A stretch of DNA of 64,000 bases, taken from positions 62,001 through 126,000 of the forward strand of contig NZ_CANMCP010000005.1 in the NCBI RefSeq assembly GCF_947496385.1. The letters are read 5' to 3'. The DNA is from an uncultured Croceicoccus sp. Lineage in GTDB: Bacteria > Pseudomonadota > Alphaproteobacteria > Sphingomonadales > Sphingomonadaceae. Made by a program: the position numbers and the translations under genes. Positions within the stretch are counted from its first letter, which is position 1, and every line of letters begins with the position of its first letter. Shown piece after piece: positions 18,472-28,338 of the stretch. The notes under the pieces were generated by a model. The model was not told the DNA's origin, ran no database searches, and worked only from the letters and a program-made list of their open reading frames with translations.

Positions 18472-19452
18472 ATGACCCAGCCCAGCACTCTTGCGCCCGC
18501 GCGCACCGCCGATACCCGCCTCCCGCTCAAGGTGCTCATCGCGGCGCCGCGCGGGTTCTGCGCCGGGGTGGACCGCGCCATCGAAATCGTCGAACGCGCG
18601 CTCACCCGTTATGGCGCGCCGGTCTATGTCCGCCATGAAATCGTCCACAATGCCTTCGTCGTCGACACGCTGCGCGAAAAAGGGGCGGTGTTCGTGGATG
18701 AGCTGGACGAGGTGCCCGACGGCGTGCCGGTCGTCTTTTCCGCGCATGGCGTGCCCAAGGCCGTGCCCGCCAATGCCGAGGATCGGGGCCTCGACTATCT
18801 CGACGCGACATGCCCCCTCGTCAGCAAGGTGCACCGGCAGGCCGAACGGCAGGTGGAGGCAGGGCGCCACATCCTGTTCATCGGCCACCGCGGCCACCCG
18901 GAGGTGATCGGCACGTTCGGGCAGGTGCCCGACGGCTGCATGACTCTCGTCGAAACGGTGGAGGACGTGGCGTCGCTGTCCTTCGACGACGACGCGCCCC
19001 TGGCCTTTCTCACGCAGACGACATTGTCGGTCGACGACACCAACGCCATCGTGGAGGCGTTGCGCGCCCGGTTCCCGCAGATCGTCGGACCCAAGGCCGA
19101 GGACATCTGCTATGCCACCTCCAACCGGCAGGCGGCGGTAAAGGCGATCGCGGCCAAGGTGGACCTGATGCTCGTCATCGGCGCGACCAATTCGTCGAAT
19201 TCGGTCCGCCTTGCCGAGGTCGCCGAACGCATGGGCACCGATGCCCGCCTGATTCAGCGCGGCGCCGATATCGACCCGGCCTGGCTCGATGGGGTGGGCA
19301 CCATCGGCCTCACCGCCGGGGCGAGCGCGCCTGAAGTGCTCGTGCGCGAGGTCATCGACCGGCTCAACGCCTTGCGCGAGGTGGAAGAGGACGTCGTCAC
19401 CACGGCGGAGGAACACATCACATTCAAGCTTCCGCGACAGCTCGCGGACTGA
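18472..19452 (+). CDS. ispH: 4-hydroxy-3-methylbut-2-enyl diphosphate reductase
   Basis: 326 residues. The three Cys that hold the 4Fe-4S cluster are visible: C30 in [13 protein letters not shown]114 in [11 protein letters not shown] and C213 in [10 protein letters not shown]; the substrate-binding SSNSVRL follows. It performs the last step of the methylerythritol phosphate pathway to isopentenyl diphosphate. It is the first gene of ispH-thrB-rnhA, with thrB 4 bases after its stop. Confidence 0.96.
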   Translation: MTQPSTLAPARTADTRLPLKVLIAAPRGFCAGVDRAIEIVERALTRYGAPVYVRHEIVHNAFVVDTLREKGAVFVDELDEVPDGVPVVFSAHGVPKAVPANAEDRGLDYLDATCPLVSKVHRQAERQVEAGRHILFIGHRGHPEVIGTFGQVPDGCMTLVETVEDVASLSFDDDAPLAFLTQTTLSVDDTNAIVEALRARFPQIVGPKAEDICYATSNRQAAVKAIAAKVDLMLVIGATNSSNSVRLAEVAERMGTDARLIQRGADIDPAWLDGVGTIGLTAGASAPEVLVREVIDRLNALREVEEDVVTTAEEHITFKLPRQLAD

Positions 19453-19456
19453 AACC

Positions 19457-20461
19457 ATGGCGGTCTATACCCGCATCGGGGCGGAGGACATGGACGCGCT
19501 GATCCGCGCGTTCGGGGTCGGCACGCTGATTTCCGCCAAGGGCATTGCCGAGGGCGTTTCGAACAGCAACTGGCTGATCGAGACGGATGGCGGACGCGAC
19601 GGGGCGGGCAGTCGCCGCTTCATCCTCACCATGTATGAAGAGCGGACCGAGGCCTCCGACCTGCCGTTCTTTCTCGGCCTGCTCGACCATCTCGCGGCGG
19701 CGGGCTGTCCGGTGCCGCGCACCATCCACGATACAGGGGGCGCGTCGTTCCGCATGTTCCCGGCGCGGATGCGCGACGGCTCCATCGTCGAAAAGGCCGT
19801 CGCGCTGATCGAATTTCTCCCCGGCGTGTCCGCCGACAGTCCGACCCCGGCGCAGGCCCGTTCGGTCGGCATCGCGCTCGCCGGCGTGCATCTTGCCGCG
19901 CGCGATTTCGCGATGCGCCGGGACAACGGGATGGGCCCCGCCGCGTGGCTGCATTTCACGGCCGAGTGCGAGGGGCGATGGGACGAGATCGACCCCGCCC
20001 TTGCCGCCGTCCCCGATCTTGCGCGCGATATCGCGGCCCGCTGGCCCGGCGACCTTCCGCAATCGGTGATCCATGCCGATCTTTTTCCCGATAACGTGCT
20101 GCTCACCGGGGATGGGGTTTCGGGGCTGATCGATTTCTATTTCGCGTGCAACGGGGCGATGGCCTACGACCTTGCCGTGACCCATGCGGCGTGGTGCTTT
20201 TCCCCCGACGGGCGCGAATTCGATGCAGAGCTGAGTGCGGCCCTGCTCGCCGGGTATGAAACGGTGCGCGCGCTCGGCGACGAGGAGCGTGCGGCGCTTC
20301 CGCTGCTGGCGCAGGGGGCGGCGCTGCGTTTCCTGCTCACGCGGGCCTATGACTGGCTCCATACGCCCGCCGATGCGCTGGTGACGAAGAAGGATCCGGT
20401 CGCCTTTCTCAATCGCCTGCAATTCTATGCCCGCCACGGCGACGCGGCCTTCGCGGCATGA
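19457..20461 (+). CDS. thrB: Homoserine kinase (ThrB type II)
   Basis: 334 residues, aminoglycoside phosphotransferase-like fold. The catalytic loop [13 protein letters not shown] and the metal-binding [11 protein letters not shown] are clear, and GISNSNW-like [11 protein letters not shown] is typical of the ThrB II family. It phosphorylates homoserine in threonine synthesis. ATG 19457 gives [12 protein letters not shown]. The stop overlaps the rnhA start by 4 bases (ATGA). It lies in the same window as ilvA, which consumes threonine. Confidence 0.94.
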   Translation: MAVYTRIGAEDMDALIRAFGVGTLISAKGIAEGVSNSNWLIETDGGRDGAGSRRFILTMYEERTEASDLPFFLGLLDHLAAAGCPVPRTIHDTGGASFRMFPARMRDGSIVEKAVALIEFLPGVSADSPTPAQARSVGIALAGVHLAARDFAMRRDNGMGPAAWLHFTAECEGRWDEIDPALAAVPDLARDIAARWPGDLPQSVIHADLFPDNVLLTGDGVSGLIDFYFACNGAMAYDLAVTHAAWCFSPDGREFDAELSAALLAGYETVRALGDEERAALPLLAQGAALRFLLTRAYDWLHTPADALVTKKDPVAFLNRLQFYARHGDAAFAA

Positions 20462-20898
20462 GCGACGTCGAAATCTTCACCGATGGCGCGTGCAAGGGCA
20501 ATCCCGGCCCCGGCGGATGGGGCGCGATTCTGCGCAAGGGCGAAGTGGAAAAGGAAATGTCCGGCGGCGAGGCCGACACCACCAACAACCGGATGGAAAT
20601 GACCGCCGCGATCCGCGCGCTGTCCGCGCTCAAACGGTCGTGCCGCGTCGATCTTTATACCGATAGCAAATATCTGATCGACGGGATCACGAAATGGGTC
20701 TTCGGCTGGCAGAAGAAGGGGTGGAAGACCGCGGCGAAGAAGCCCGTGCTGAACGAGGATCTGTGGCGCGAACTGCTCGACGCGGCGCGCCCGCACACGA
20801 TCGAATGGCACTGGGTCAAGGGGCACGCCGGTCATCCGGAGAACGAACGCGCCGACACGCTCGCCAGCGATGCGGCGGATGCTATCGCCGGGCGTTAG
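20458..20898 (+). CDS. rnhA: Ribonuclease HI
   Basis: 146 residues. All four catalytic acidic residues are present: D9 ([11 protein letters not shown]), E47 (NNRMEMTA), D69 (LYTDSKYL) and D133 (NERADTLA), with the basic protrusion [14 protein letters not shown]. It degrades RNA in RNA-DNA hybrids. The start overlaps thrB by 4 bases, and the stop lies in a short heptamer repeat shared with the convergent oxidoreductase gene. Confidence 0.97.
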   Translation: MSDVEIFTDGACKGNPGPGGWGAILRKGEVEKEMSGGEADTTNNRMEMTAAIRALSALKRSCRVDLYTDSKYLIDGITKWVFGWQKKGWKTAAKKPVLNEDLWRELLDAARPHTIEWHWVKGHAGHPENERADTLASDAADAIAGR

Positions 20899-20912
20899 GC
20901 GTTAGGCGCTAG
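20892..20912. repeat. Three tandem heptamers at a convergent gene end
   Basis: GCGTTAG, GCGTTAG and GCGCTAG stand head to tail. The TAG stop of rnhA falls in the first copy and the TAG stop of the opposite-strand oxidoreductase gene in the third, leaving only 10 bp between the two genes. Confidence 0.7.
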
Positions 20913-21997
20913 GCGAAGCGCGCGGGGGCGTAGGGCGCAGGGTCGAGCGGTTCGTCGCCCCCCTGGCCGAGCAGCAGCGCCGCGGCCAGCGCCGAGCCAG
21001 CGGGCGCGGTCTGTATCCCGAAACCGCCCTGCCCCGCGCACCAGAAAAACCCCTCTGCCAAAGGATCCCAGCCATAGACCGGCAGGCGATCGGGCGCAAA
21101 GCTGCGCAGCCCGGCCCAGCGCCGCTCGACATGTTCGGCGCGCCAGTCGACCACCTGCTCCAGCCGCGCGATGGCGGTCGCGACGTCGATCTCCTCGGGC
21201 GCGGCATCGCACGGCGCGGAGGGCGTTTCGTCATGCGGCGATAGCCAGATGCGTCCGCTTTCCGGCTTGAAATAGAAGCGTTCGTCGATGTCGAGCACGA
21301 GCGGGAGCGTCGCCGGCGCGGGCGGATCGGTCCGCACCTGCGCGACCGTGCGGCGCAGCGGCGCGATGCCCAGCGGCCGCGCCCCCGCGATCCGCGCGAT
21401 CCCGTCGGCCCAAGCGCCAGCCGCATTGACCAGCACACCGGCCCGCATCGTCGTGCCATCCGCCAATACGAGCTGCCATTCCCCCCGCTCCCGCCGGGCG
21501 GAGGAAAGCCGCGCCCGGTTGCGCAGGCCCGCCCCGCCCCGCCGTGCCAGCGCGAGGAAATGCGCGTGCAGCGCGGCCACGTCGATGTCGCAGCAATCCG
21601 GTTCCCACGATGCGGTTGTCCAGCCCTCGCGAACGCCCGGCACGCGCGCCTCGATCTCCTCACGGTTCAGCATCGCGACATCGACACCGAGTGCGGCAAA
21701 ACGCGAAACGAACGCGGCGATGCGGCCTCGGTCCTCCTCCCGCGCCAGCGTCAGCGCGCCGCGCGGGGCGAGGAACCCGTGCCGCCGTAGATACGGCCCC
21801 GACGCGATGGTGAGCGGCGTGATGCCCGGCCCGCCATAGCTTTCGGCCCAGAACGCCGCCGAACGACCCGTCGCGTGATAGCCCGGCTCGTCCTCCGCCT
21901 CGATCATCGTCACGCTGCGATGCGGCGCGAGCCGCGCGGCGAGCGACGCCCCGGCCATACCTGCGCCGGCAATGACGATGTCGAACCGTTCCGTCAT
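20909..21997 (-). CDS. FAD-dependent oxidoreductase (D-amino-acid oxidase fold)
   Basis: 362 residues of the DAO/glycine oxidase family: an N-terminal Rossmann motif (IVIAGAGMAGASLAARLA) followed by a Glu at the end of the second strand, the FAD region YHATGRSAAFW, and a C-terminal FAD contact (LAEGFFWCAGQGGFGIQTAPA). Such enzymes oxidise amino acids or other amines or hydroxy acids with FAD; the substrate cannot be read here. Its ATG overlaps the stop of the upstream hydrolase (ATGA), so the two are probably coupled. Confidence 0.85.
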   Translation of the reverse strand: MTERFDIVIAGAGMAGASLAARLAPHRSVTMIEAEDEPGYHATGRSAAFWAESYGGPGITPLTIASGPYLRRHGFLAPRGALTLAREEDRGRIAAFVSRFAALGVDVAMLNREEIEARVPGVREGWTTASWEPDCCDIDVAALHAHFLALARRGGAGLRNRARLSSARRERGEWQLVLADGTTMRAGVLVNAAGAWADGIARIAGARPLGIAPLRRTVAQVRTDPPAPATLPLVLDIDERFYFKPESGRIWLSPHDETPSAPCDAAPEEIDVATAIARLEQVVDWRAEHVERRWAGLRSFAPDRLPVYGWDPLAEGFFWCAGQGGFGIQTAPAGSALAAALLLGQGGDEPLDPAPYAPARFA

Positions 21998-22956
21998 GAT
22001 GCGGGGGGTGCCGCCTCGTCCAGGAAATCGTCGATCGCGAGAAGCGCCCGATCGCGGATCGCATCGGTCTCGCGGAGGATTTCATGCGCGCAATCCGGCC
22101 CGAACTCGACCAGTCGCGAATCGAGAATCAGGCGATTGGCCCGCCGGATCGCATCCGCCGACACCAGCCGGTCCGCGCCTGTCGCGACGAACATGATCGG
22201 CACCGCGACCCGTCGCAACACCGCCTCCCGCGCGAGCCAGCGCATGGAACCGACCGCGCCTGCGACCCAGCCCCAGCTCCCCGGCCCCATGGCGAGCTCG
22301 GGGCGCTCGCTGCGCCACCACACCTCGTCGGCATAGCGGCTTTCGTCATGGGTCAGGAGGTCGATCCGGTCCTGCGGCAATTCGCCGGGCTTCTCGCTCC
22401 AGCGCCAGGCCGGCGTCGTCGCGCCCCGGACCCAGCGCATCGCGCGCGCCGCAGCATCTGTGATCACCGCGGGCATCTGTTTCCCCGCAAGGCCCAGCAT
22501 CGGGGCGACCAGCACCGCCGCATCGGGCGCGATCCGGCCCTCCGCCATCGCGCGCAGGGCGAGATGCCCGCCCATGGAATGGCCGACCACGACCCGCGGC
22601 CCGCCACCCTGCTCCATCCATTGCGTCCAGAAATCGGCGAGATCGTCGACCCACAGGCCGAAATGATCGACATGGCCGCTCACGCCATCGTCGCCCAGCC
22701 GTCCCGATCCCGCCTGCCCGCGCCAGTCCACCGCCGTCACGCGCCACCCCGCCCGATGCCAGCGGGTCAGCGTTTCGAGATATTTTTCATACGAATCGCC
22801 CCGTCCCGGGAGGAACAGCAACGACCCGCGCGGCGCGGTGCCGGCCCCATGGTCGAGGTCGATCCGCCGCACGCGAAACCCGTCGGGCGCGGTCCATCGC
22901 GTTTCGCGCGCGTGGGCCGGAATTTGTCGGCGGACCGGGTCGGGAGAGGACGTCAT
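21994..22956 (-). CDS. Alpha/beta hydrolase, lysophospholipase-like
   Basis: 320 residues with the serine hydrolase fold. The oxyanion region LLFLPGRGDSYEKYLETL and the nucleophile elbow VVVGHSMGGHLALRAM are clear; an Asp (ATGADRLVSA) and a His near the C-terminus (DCAHEIL) can complete the triad. It resembles monoglyceride lipase and lysophospholipase L2 (PldB). No signal peptide is seen. It is the first gene of a two-gene unit with the FAD oxidoreductase and is divergent from cpaA. Confidence 0.82.
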   Translation of the reverse strand: MTSSPDPVRRQIPAHARETRWTAPDGFRVRRIDLDHGAGTAPRGSLLFLPGRGDSYEKYLETLTRWHRAGWRVTAVDWRGQAGSGRLGDDGVSGHVDHFGLWVDDLADFWTQWMEQGGGPRVVVGHSMGGHLALRAMAEGRIAPDAAVLVAPMLGLAGKQMPAVITDAAARAMRWVRGATTPAWRWSEKPGELPQDRIDLLTHDESRYADEVWWRSERPELAMGPGSWGWVAGAVGSMRWLAREAVLRRVAVPIMFVATGADRLVSADAIRRANRLILDSRLVEFGPDCAHEILRETDAIRDRALLAIDDFLDEAAPPAS

Positions 22957-23048
22957 CTGGCTCGGGCCATCTTTTCGGGCTTGGTTACTATTTGGTAAGC
23001 CATGCCGCCTAAACCGGGCCTCGCAATGGTTAAGACGGGGTTTGGAAC

Positions 23049-23561
23049 ATGGACGATGGGCTGCTCACTTACGCGGCGGTCGCCGCCTTGGCAATCGCGG
23101 TGCTCTATGCCGCTTTTACCGATTACCGGTATCGCAAGATCAAGAACACGCTCTGCCTCGCCATCGTGGTCATGGCGCCGCTGTTCTGGATCGGGAACGG
23201 GCTATCGCTCTGGCCGGGGGTGGCGATTCAACTGATCATGGCGGTGGCCGCGTTCCTGGTGGGGGCGGTGCTGTTCCGGCTGGGCCAGGTGGGCGGCGGC
23301 GATGTCAAGCTGCTCGCCGCGATCGCGCTGTGCATGGAGCCGCGCTGGTATCTCGCGCTCATCGTGTTCACCGCGCTTGCCAACGGGGTGCTGACGCTTT
23401 TCGTATGGCATCGTCATCGCCGCGCCCGGCGCAAGGGCGCGACGACCGGCCGCATGCAGGTGCCCTATGCCATTTCGGTGGCCGCCGCGATGATGGCGGT
23501 GATCGCGGTCCGCTACGGCGCGGGGTTGAGCGAGCTCGGCAGTGCGACGCTCGGGTCTTGA
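23049..23561 (+). CDS. cpaA: Prepilin peptidase CpaA (TadV)
   Basis: 170 residues, mostly membrane helices. The two catalytic Asp of the type IV prepilin peptidase family are present at D25 (FTDYRYRKIKN) and D85 (GGGDVKLLAAI). This short form lacks the methyltransferase domain and processes Flp pilins and pseudopilins of the Tad system. It opens the Tad cluster; 93 bp separate it from cpaB, and that gap holds no pilin ORF. Confidence 0.94.
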   Translation: MDDGLLTYAAVAALAIAVLYAAFTDYRYRKIKNTLCLAIVVMAPLFWIGNGLSLWPGVAIQLIMAVAAFLVGAVLFRLGQVGGGDVKLLAAIALCMEPRWYLALIVFTALANGVLTLFVWHRHRRARRKGATTGRMQVPYAISVAAAMMAVIAVRYGAGLSELGSATLGS

Positions 23562-23654
23562 CCTGATCTTAACCATTTGGGGCGAATTTCACTTCGACAA
23601 ACAGGCGCGGACGGGATTCGCCGGACCTTGCGCATAAATGAGGGCTGATGGGCC

Positions 23655-24689
23655 ATGGACAGGAAAAAGCTGATATTGCTGGCGGTGGCATTGGTGGTGG
23701 CGGTGGGGACCGCGCTGATGGCGCGCAGCCTGTTCGCCGGCAGCACCGCGCCGCAGGTGCAGGCCGCACAGGTTCCGGAAGGGCCGCGCGTGCTGGTCGC
23801 GCAACGCGCCCTGCCCGTCGGCACGATCATCACGGCGGACGCTCTGCAATTCAAGCAGTGGCCCTCCGAAATGGTGCAGGATGCCTATTACATCGATGGC
23901 GAGGCGGATCTGGAAAAACTGCTCGGCACGGTCGTGCGCTATCCGGTGACCGCAGGGCAACCTGTCACGCATGGCGCATTGGTCATGCCGGGCGACAGGG
24001 GCTTTCTCGCCGCGGCACTCGGCCCCGGGATGCGCGCGGTCACCGTGCCGGTCTCGGTCAAGACCGGGGTCGGCGGGTTCGTCTTTCCGGGCGACCGCAT
24101 CGATCTCGTGCTGACGCAGCAGGTCACGGGCGACGGCCCGCCGTTGAAGGTCGCCGAAACGATCCTGCGCAACCTGCGCGTCCTCGCCACGGATCAGTCG
24201 ACGACCACGCGGACGGTCGAGGGGAAGACCGTGGTGCAGGGTTTCCGGACCGTCACGCTCGAGGTGACGCCCCGCATCGCGGAGCAGATCGCGGTGGCGC
24301 AGACGATCGGCGAATTGTCGCTCTCGCTGCGCTCGCTCGCCGATAATCAGGATGAGCTCGACCGCGCAATCGCATCGGGCGAGGTGATCGTGCCCGACGA
24401 TGCGACGCCGGAACAGGAGGAGGCAATCCTGCGCACCGCGATGAACCGCCCGCAGGCCGGCCGCTCCACCGTGCAGACGGGCGCCGACGTATCCCGCTTT
24501 CAACGCCGCACCGTCCCGCCCCGGAAAGGCAATTCGGGCAGCAGCGCCCCTGTCCGCCGGATCGACGCGGACGAGGACCGCAGCCGCAATTCCTCCAGCG
24601 GGTCGCAGACCGCGCAGTCGGGCTATCAGGGGCCGATCGTCCGGATCAGCCGCGGGACCGATACCGTCGCCGTTCCGGTCGGCAAATGA
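23655..24689 (+). CDS. cpaB: Flp pilus assembly protein CpaB (RcpC)
   Basis: 344 residues. It has an N-terminal membrane anchor (ILLAVALVVAVGTALMA), an SAF domain (VLVAQRALPVGTIITADAL at about 50-115), and an RcpC/CpaB domain with GMRAVTVPVSVKTGVGGFVFPGDRID. The tail is Ser/Arg-rich and disordered. CpaB is thought to bind peptidoglycan or assist the secretin in the periplasm. It overlaps cpaC by 4 bases. Confidence 0.94.
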   Translation: MDRKKLILLAVALVVAVGTALMARSLFAGSTAPQVQAAQVPEGPRVLVAQRALPVGTIITADALQFKQWPSEMVQDAYYIDGEADLEKLLGTVVRYPVTAGQPVTHGALVMPGDRGFLAAALGPGMRAVTVPVSVKTGVGGFVFPGDRIDLVLTQQVTGDGPPLKVAETILRNLRVLATDQSTTTRTVEGKTVVQGFRTVTLEVTPRIAEQIAVAQTIGELSLSLRSLADNQDELDRAIASGEVIVPDDATPEQEEAILRTAMNRPQAGRSTVQTGADVSRFQRRTVPPRKGNSGSSAPVRRIDADEDRSRNSSSGSQTAQSGYQGPIVRISRGTDTVAVPVGK

Positions 24690-26353
24690 TCGCGCGAAAA
24701 GGTAAGAACGGGATCATGATCAGGCAGACAAAATCGAAGACCGCGTTCGCGAAACGCCTGTTCGCAGGGGTTGCCCTTGCCGCGACCGCGCTCGCCCCTG
24801 CGGGACCGGGCATGGGCGGTGCGGGCGGCATTGCACGGGCGCAAAGCGTGACCGCACCGGCGGGCGAGATTGTCCTGTCCATCGGGCGGGGGCAGCTGGT
24901 GAACGTCGCGGGACAGATGACGGATATCTTCATCGCGAATGACGCGATCGCGGATGTAAAGGTGAAATCCCGCAACCAGCTTTATGTCTTCGGCAAGGCG
25001 GGCGGGGAAACCACCGTCTATGCCTCCAACGCGGCTGGCGATATCGTGTGGTCCGCCAATGTGCGCGTCGGCTCCAACATCGACAGCATCGACCAGATGC
25101 TTGGGCTGGCCATGCCAGAGGCGCGGATCGCCACGGCCACGATGAACAACACGGTGCTGTTGACAGGGACGGTCGCGTCGCCCGGCGATGCGGCGGAGGC
25201 GGAGCGGCTGGTCGCGGCCTTCGTCGGCGATGGCATCAACGTCATCAGCCGCCTGAAAACCGCCACGCCATTGCAGGTCAGCCTGCATGTCCGCTTTGCC
25301 GAGGTCAGCCGTTCGCTGGTCCGCGAGATGGCGTCGAATCTCGTCACCCGGGACACGACCGGCGGGTTTCAGTTCGGGGTTCAGCGCGGCAGCAACAATG
25401 CCGGTCGCGAGATCATCGACGCCTTCAACTCCGACCGTTTCCCCAGGGTCGACGCATCGGCCATGTACAATCTTCCGAGAGATTCGATCAGCCTGCCATT
25501 CGACCCCACGACCGGGCAATTTGTCGTAAACGGCACGCGGTTCAGTTCGCCGGGCAATCAATCGGAGCAGACCGCGCTCAACCTGGCGGGCAAGCTGCTC
25601 GGGATCGACGTCAATCTGGGCCTCGACCTGGCGGAACGGGTCGGGTTGATCACCACGTTGTCGCAACCGAACCTGACCGCGCTTTCGGGCGAAACGGCCA
25701 CCTTCCTTGCCGGCGGCGAATACCCCATCCCGATCAGCCAGGGCCTGGGCGCGACGAGCGTGCAATATCGCGAATACGGGGTCAGCCTGTCCTATTCGCC
25801 GACTGTGCTCGCCAACGGGCGCATCTCCATTCGCGTTCGGCCCGAAGTGTCCGAACTGTCCTCCCAAGGGGCCATCACCATCGAAGGGTTCCAGATTCCC
25901 GCGCTCACCACGCGGCGGGCGGAAACGACGGTGGAACTGGGCTCGGGCCAAAGCTTCATGATCGCAGGCTTGCTGTCCAACAATTCGCGTCAGACATTGG
26001 AGAAAACGCCGGGTGCGGGCGACCTCCCCATCATCGGAAGCCTGTTCCGCTCCACCGATTTCCGGCGCGGGGAGACCGAGCTTGTCATCGTGGTCACGCC
26101 CTATCTGGTCGAGCCGGTCGATGCGAAGGACATCGTCCTGCCCACCGACGGCTATCGCGCGCCGGACGAGTTGCAGCGCATTCTCGGCAACATGCAGACC
26201 GACGGCGTGTCGGCCGGCGTAACGGGGAGCGAACGCCCCATGCCACGCAGCGAGCCCGCCCCGCCCCTGCGCGCCGATGGTGGCTCAATGGCGCCGCCCG
26301 CCGGTCCGGCCGCGACCGAAACGGGCGACCCCGCCCCCGGCTTTTCGTTTTGA
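24686..26353 (+). CDS. cpaC: Tad outer-membrane secretin CpaC (RcpA)
   Basis: 555 residues: a signal peptide ending near ARAQS, a pilus-secretin N-terminal domain (GRGQLVNVAGQMTDIFIANDAIADV), a BON-like domain, and the secretin homology domain with the conserved GGEYPIPI stretch and VELGSGQSFMIAGLL. It forms the outer-membrane channel for the Flp pilus. The ATGA overlap with cpaB supports the start at 24686. The C-terminus beyond PYLVEPVD is Pro-rich. Confidence 0.95.
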   Translation: MIARKGKNGIMIRQTKSKTAFAKRLFAGVALAATALAPAGPGMGGAGGIARAQSVTAPAGEIVLSIGRGQLVNVAGQMTDIFIANDAIADVKVKSRNQLYVFGKAGGETTVYASNAAGDIVWSANVRVGSNIDSIDQMLGLAMPEARIATATMNNTVLLTGTVASPGDAAEAERLVAAFVGDGINVISRLKTATPLQVSLHVRFAEVSRSLVREMASNLVTRDTTGGFQFGVQRGSNNAGREIIDAFNSDRFPRVDASAMYNLPRDSISLPFDPTTGQFVVNGTRFSSPGNQSEQTALNLAGKLLGIDVNLGLDLAERVGLITTLSQPNLTALSGETATFLAGGEYPIPISQGLGATSVQYREYGVSLSYSPTVLANGRISIRVRPEVSELSSQGAITIEGFQIPALTTRRAETTVELGSGQSFMIAGLLSNNSRQTLEKTPGAGDLPIIGSLFRSTDFRRGETELVIVVTPYLVEPVDAKDIVLPTDGYRAPDELQRILGNMQTDGVSAGVTGSERPMPRSEPAPPLRADGGSMAPPAGPAATETGDPAPGFSF

Positions 26354-26367
26354 AGGGTGACCCAAGC

Positions 26368-27051
26368 ATGATGCCCATGACCACGCCCCACCGCCCGGCC
26401 CGACGCCTGCGCACTCTGGCCTTTCCCCTCTGCATCGCGCTTGTCGCGGCGCTTTCCGGCTGTATCGGCGGGGTGCCGCACAATCGCTCGCTCTATTCCG
26501 TGAAACAGCCCGTGGTCACCGCGCAAACCCATGTCCTCGACGTGCGGACGATGGCCTATGGCCTGCCCCAGTCCGAACAGGCCCGGCTCGACGAATGGCT
26601 CGAAGCGATGGATTTCGGCTATGGGGACAGGGTCTCGGTCGACGGTGCCATCGGCGACGATGCCATCGCCCAGATCGCGGCACTGGTCGAACAGCGGGGC
26701 ATGATGCTGTCGGCCAACGCGCCCGTCACGCAAGGCGGGCTGCCGCCGGGGGTGGTGCGCGTCGTGCTGACCCGCGCTACCGCCGCGGTGCCGGGTTGCC
26801 CGGACTGGTCCGCCGATTCCGATGCGAACCCCTATAACGCGACCTATCCCAATTTCGGGTGCGCGATAAACGGCAACATGGCCGTGATGATCGCCGATCC
26901 GCAAGATCTGCTGCGCGGGCAACGGGCCGGCGGGGGCACCGATATCATGACCGCGGCCAAGCCGATCGAGAGCTATCGCGAACAGCCGCCCAGTTCGCAG
27001 CGCGGCCTGATCGGTGCGCAAACCGCCAGCCAGGGAGGGAACCAGCAATGA
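26368..27051 (+). CDS. cpaD: Tad pilus lipoprotein CpaD
   Basis: 227 residues with a lipoprotein signal (ALSGC, Cys at residue 32) and the CpaD domain, including VVRVVLTRATAAVPGCPDWS and the NYGCA-like NFGCAINGNMAVMIADPQDLL. CpaD is an outer-membrane lipoprotein associated with the secretin. ATG 26368 follows cpaC by 14 bases and gives a complete signal peptide; the stop overlaps cpaE by 4 bases. Confidence 0.92.
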   Translation: MMPMTTPHRPARRLRTLAFPLCIALVAALSGCIGGVPHNRSLYSVKQPVVTAQTHVLDVRTMAYGLPQSEQARLDEWLEAMDFGYGDRVSVDGAIGDDAIAQIAALVEQRGMMLSANAPVTQGGLPPGVVRVVLTRATAAVPGCPDWSADSDANPYNATYPNFGCAINGNMAVMIADPQDLLRGQRAGGGTDIMTAAKPIESYREQPPSSQRGLIGAQTASQGGNQQ

Positions 27052-28316
27052 GCGCGTCCACAGGCAACAAGTCCGATCGCGACAGCTTTGCCGCCTATGT
27101 CTGCGACCAGCCCACGATGGACATCGTGCGCACGGTGATTTCGGATCTCAACATTCCCGAGGACAACATCAACCTGGGCGGGTTGCGCAACGCGGTGCAG
27201 TCGCTTTCGGTGAGCGCGAGCCCGACGATCCTTCTCGTCGACCTGTCCGAATGCGCCGACCCGCTGTCCGACATCAACGCTTTGGCGGAGGTTTGCGAGC
27301 CCGGCACGATGGTCGTCGCGATGGGGAAGGTGAACGATGTCCGCCTCTACCGCGAACTCATCGCCAGCGGGATTCAGGATTACCTGCTCAAGCCGCTATC
27401 GGAACAGATCCTGCGCGAGGCGATGGTGTCCGCGCTCGCCGTGTTCAATTCGCCTCGCAATTCCGCGGCGAACGGCGGCGGAACGGAACGCACCCATGTC
27501 AGCACGGCTGTGGTCGGCACGCGCGGCGGCGTCGGCGCCACCACCATCGCAAGTTCGCTCGCCTGGTTTTTTTCGGACGAGCGGAAACTGCCGACGGCGT
27601 TGCTCGATCTCGACGTCCATTTCGGGACCGGGGCGCTCGTCATGGATCTCGAACCGGGTCGCGGCCTCACCGATGCGATGGACAACCCGAGCCGGATCGA
27701 CGGCCTGTTCATCGAACGCGCGATGGTGCGTGCCAATGAAAACCTATCGGTCCTTTCCGCCGAGGCGGCGATCGGCACGCCGCTGATGACGGATGGCAGC
27801 GCCTTTGTCCGGTTGAGCGAGGAGTTTCGCCAGGCCTTCGACATGACGGTCATCGATCTGCCGCGCAACATGCTCATCAATTTTCCGCATGTTCTGGCCG
27901 AAACGAACGCATTCGTGCTCGTCACGGAACTGACGCTGGCATCCGCGCGCGATGCGATCCGCATCCTGTCCTGGGTCACCTCGAACGCGCAGCACGTGAC
28001 CCCCATCATCGTGTGCAACAAGATGCCCGCCGGCCAGACCGAGATCACGCGCAAGGATTTCGAAGCCTCGATCGAACGCAAGATCGACATCGTCATCGCC
28101 GAAGACGCGAAGGCAGCCGTCAACGCGGCAAAGCAGGGCGAAACCTTCATCGAGGCCAACCGCAACAGCAAGGCAGGCGGCGCGATCGCCGATCTCGCGA
28201 ACCGCATCTATGCGATGTCGGGAGACGGAGAACCCGTGAGCGGAAAATCGGAAAAGAGCGCCCTGAAGGGCATGTTCGACCTTCGCGCCCTTCTCGGCAC
28301 AAAGCAGAAGGCATGA
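27048..28316 (+). CDS. cpaE: Tad localisation ATPase CpaE (TadZ), ParA/MinD-like
   Basis: 422 residues. An N-terminal receiver-like domain (about 12-135) ends with SGIQDYLLKPLS; then comes a ParA/MinD ATPase domain. Its deviant P-loop at about 157-168 reads GTRGGVGATTIA, where the usual GK is GA; loss of this Lys is common in CpaE/TadZ. LLDLDVHFGTG and VIDLPRNM follow. TadZ marks the pole or site of pilus assembly. It is not the motor ATPase: no CpaF-type Walker or secretion-NTPase motifs are present. Confidence 0.93.
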   Translation: MSASTGNKSDRDSFAAYVCDQPTMDIVRTVISDLNIPEDNINLGGLRNAVQSLSVSASPTILLVDLSECADPLSDINALAEVCEPGTMVVAMGKVNDVRLYRELIASGIQDYLLKPLSEQILREAMVSALAVFNSPRNSAANGGGTERTHVSTAVVGTRGGVGATTIASSLAWFFSDERKLPTALLDLDVHFGTGALVMDLEPGRGLTDAMDNPSRIDGLFIERAMVRANENLSVLSAEAAIGTPLMTDGSAFVRLSEEFRQAFDMTVIDLPRNMLINFPHVLAETNAFVLVTELTLASARDAIRILSWVTSNAQHVTPIIVCNKMPAGQTEITRKDFEASIERKIDIVIAEDAKAAVNAAKQGETFIEANRNSKAGGAIADLANRIYAMSGDGEPVSGKSEKSALKGMFDLRALLGTKQKA

Positions 28317-28338
28317 TGCGGCGCGCGGGGGACAAGCC

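Noticed and set aside
23562-23654. Flp pilin gene hidden between cpaA and cpaB
   Set aside because: The 93 bases do not encode a prepilin-type leader or hydrophobic helix in any frame I read.
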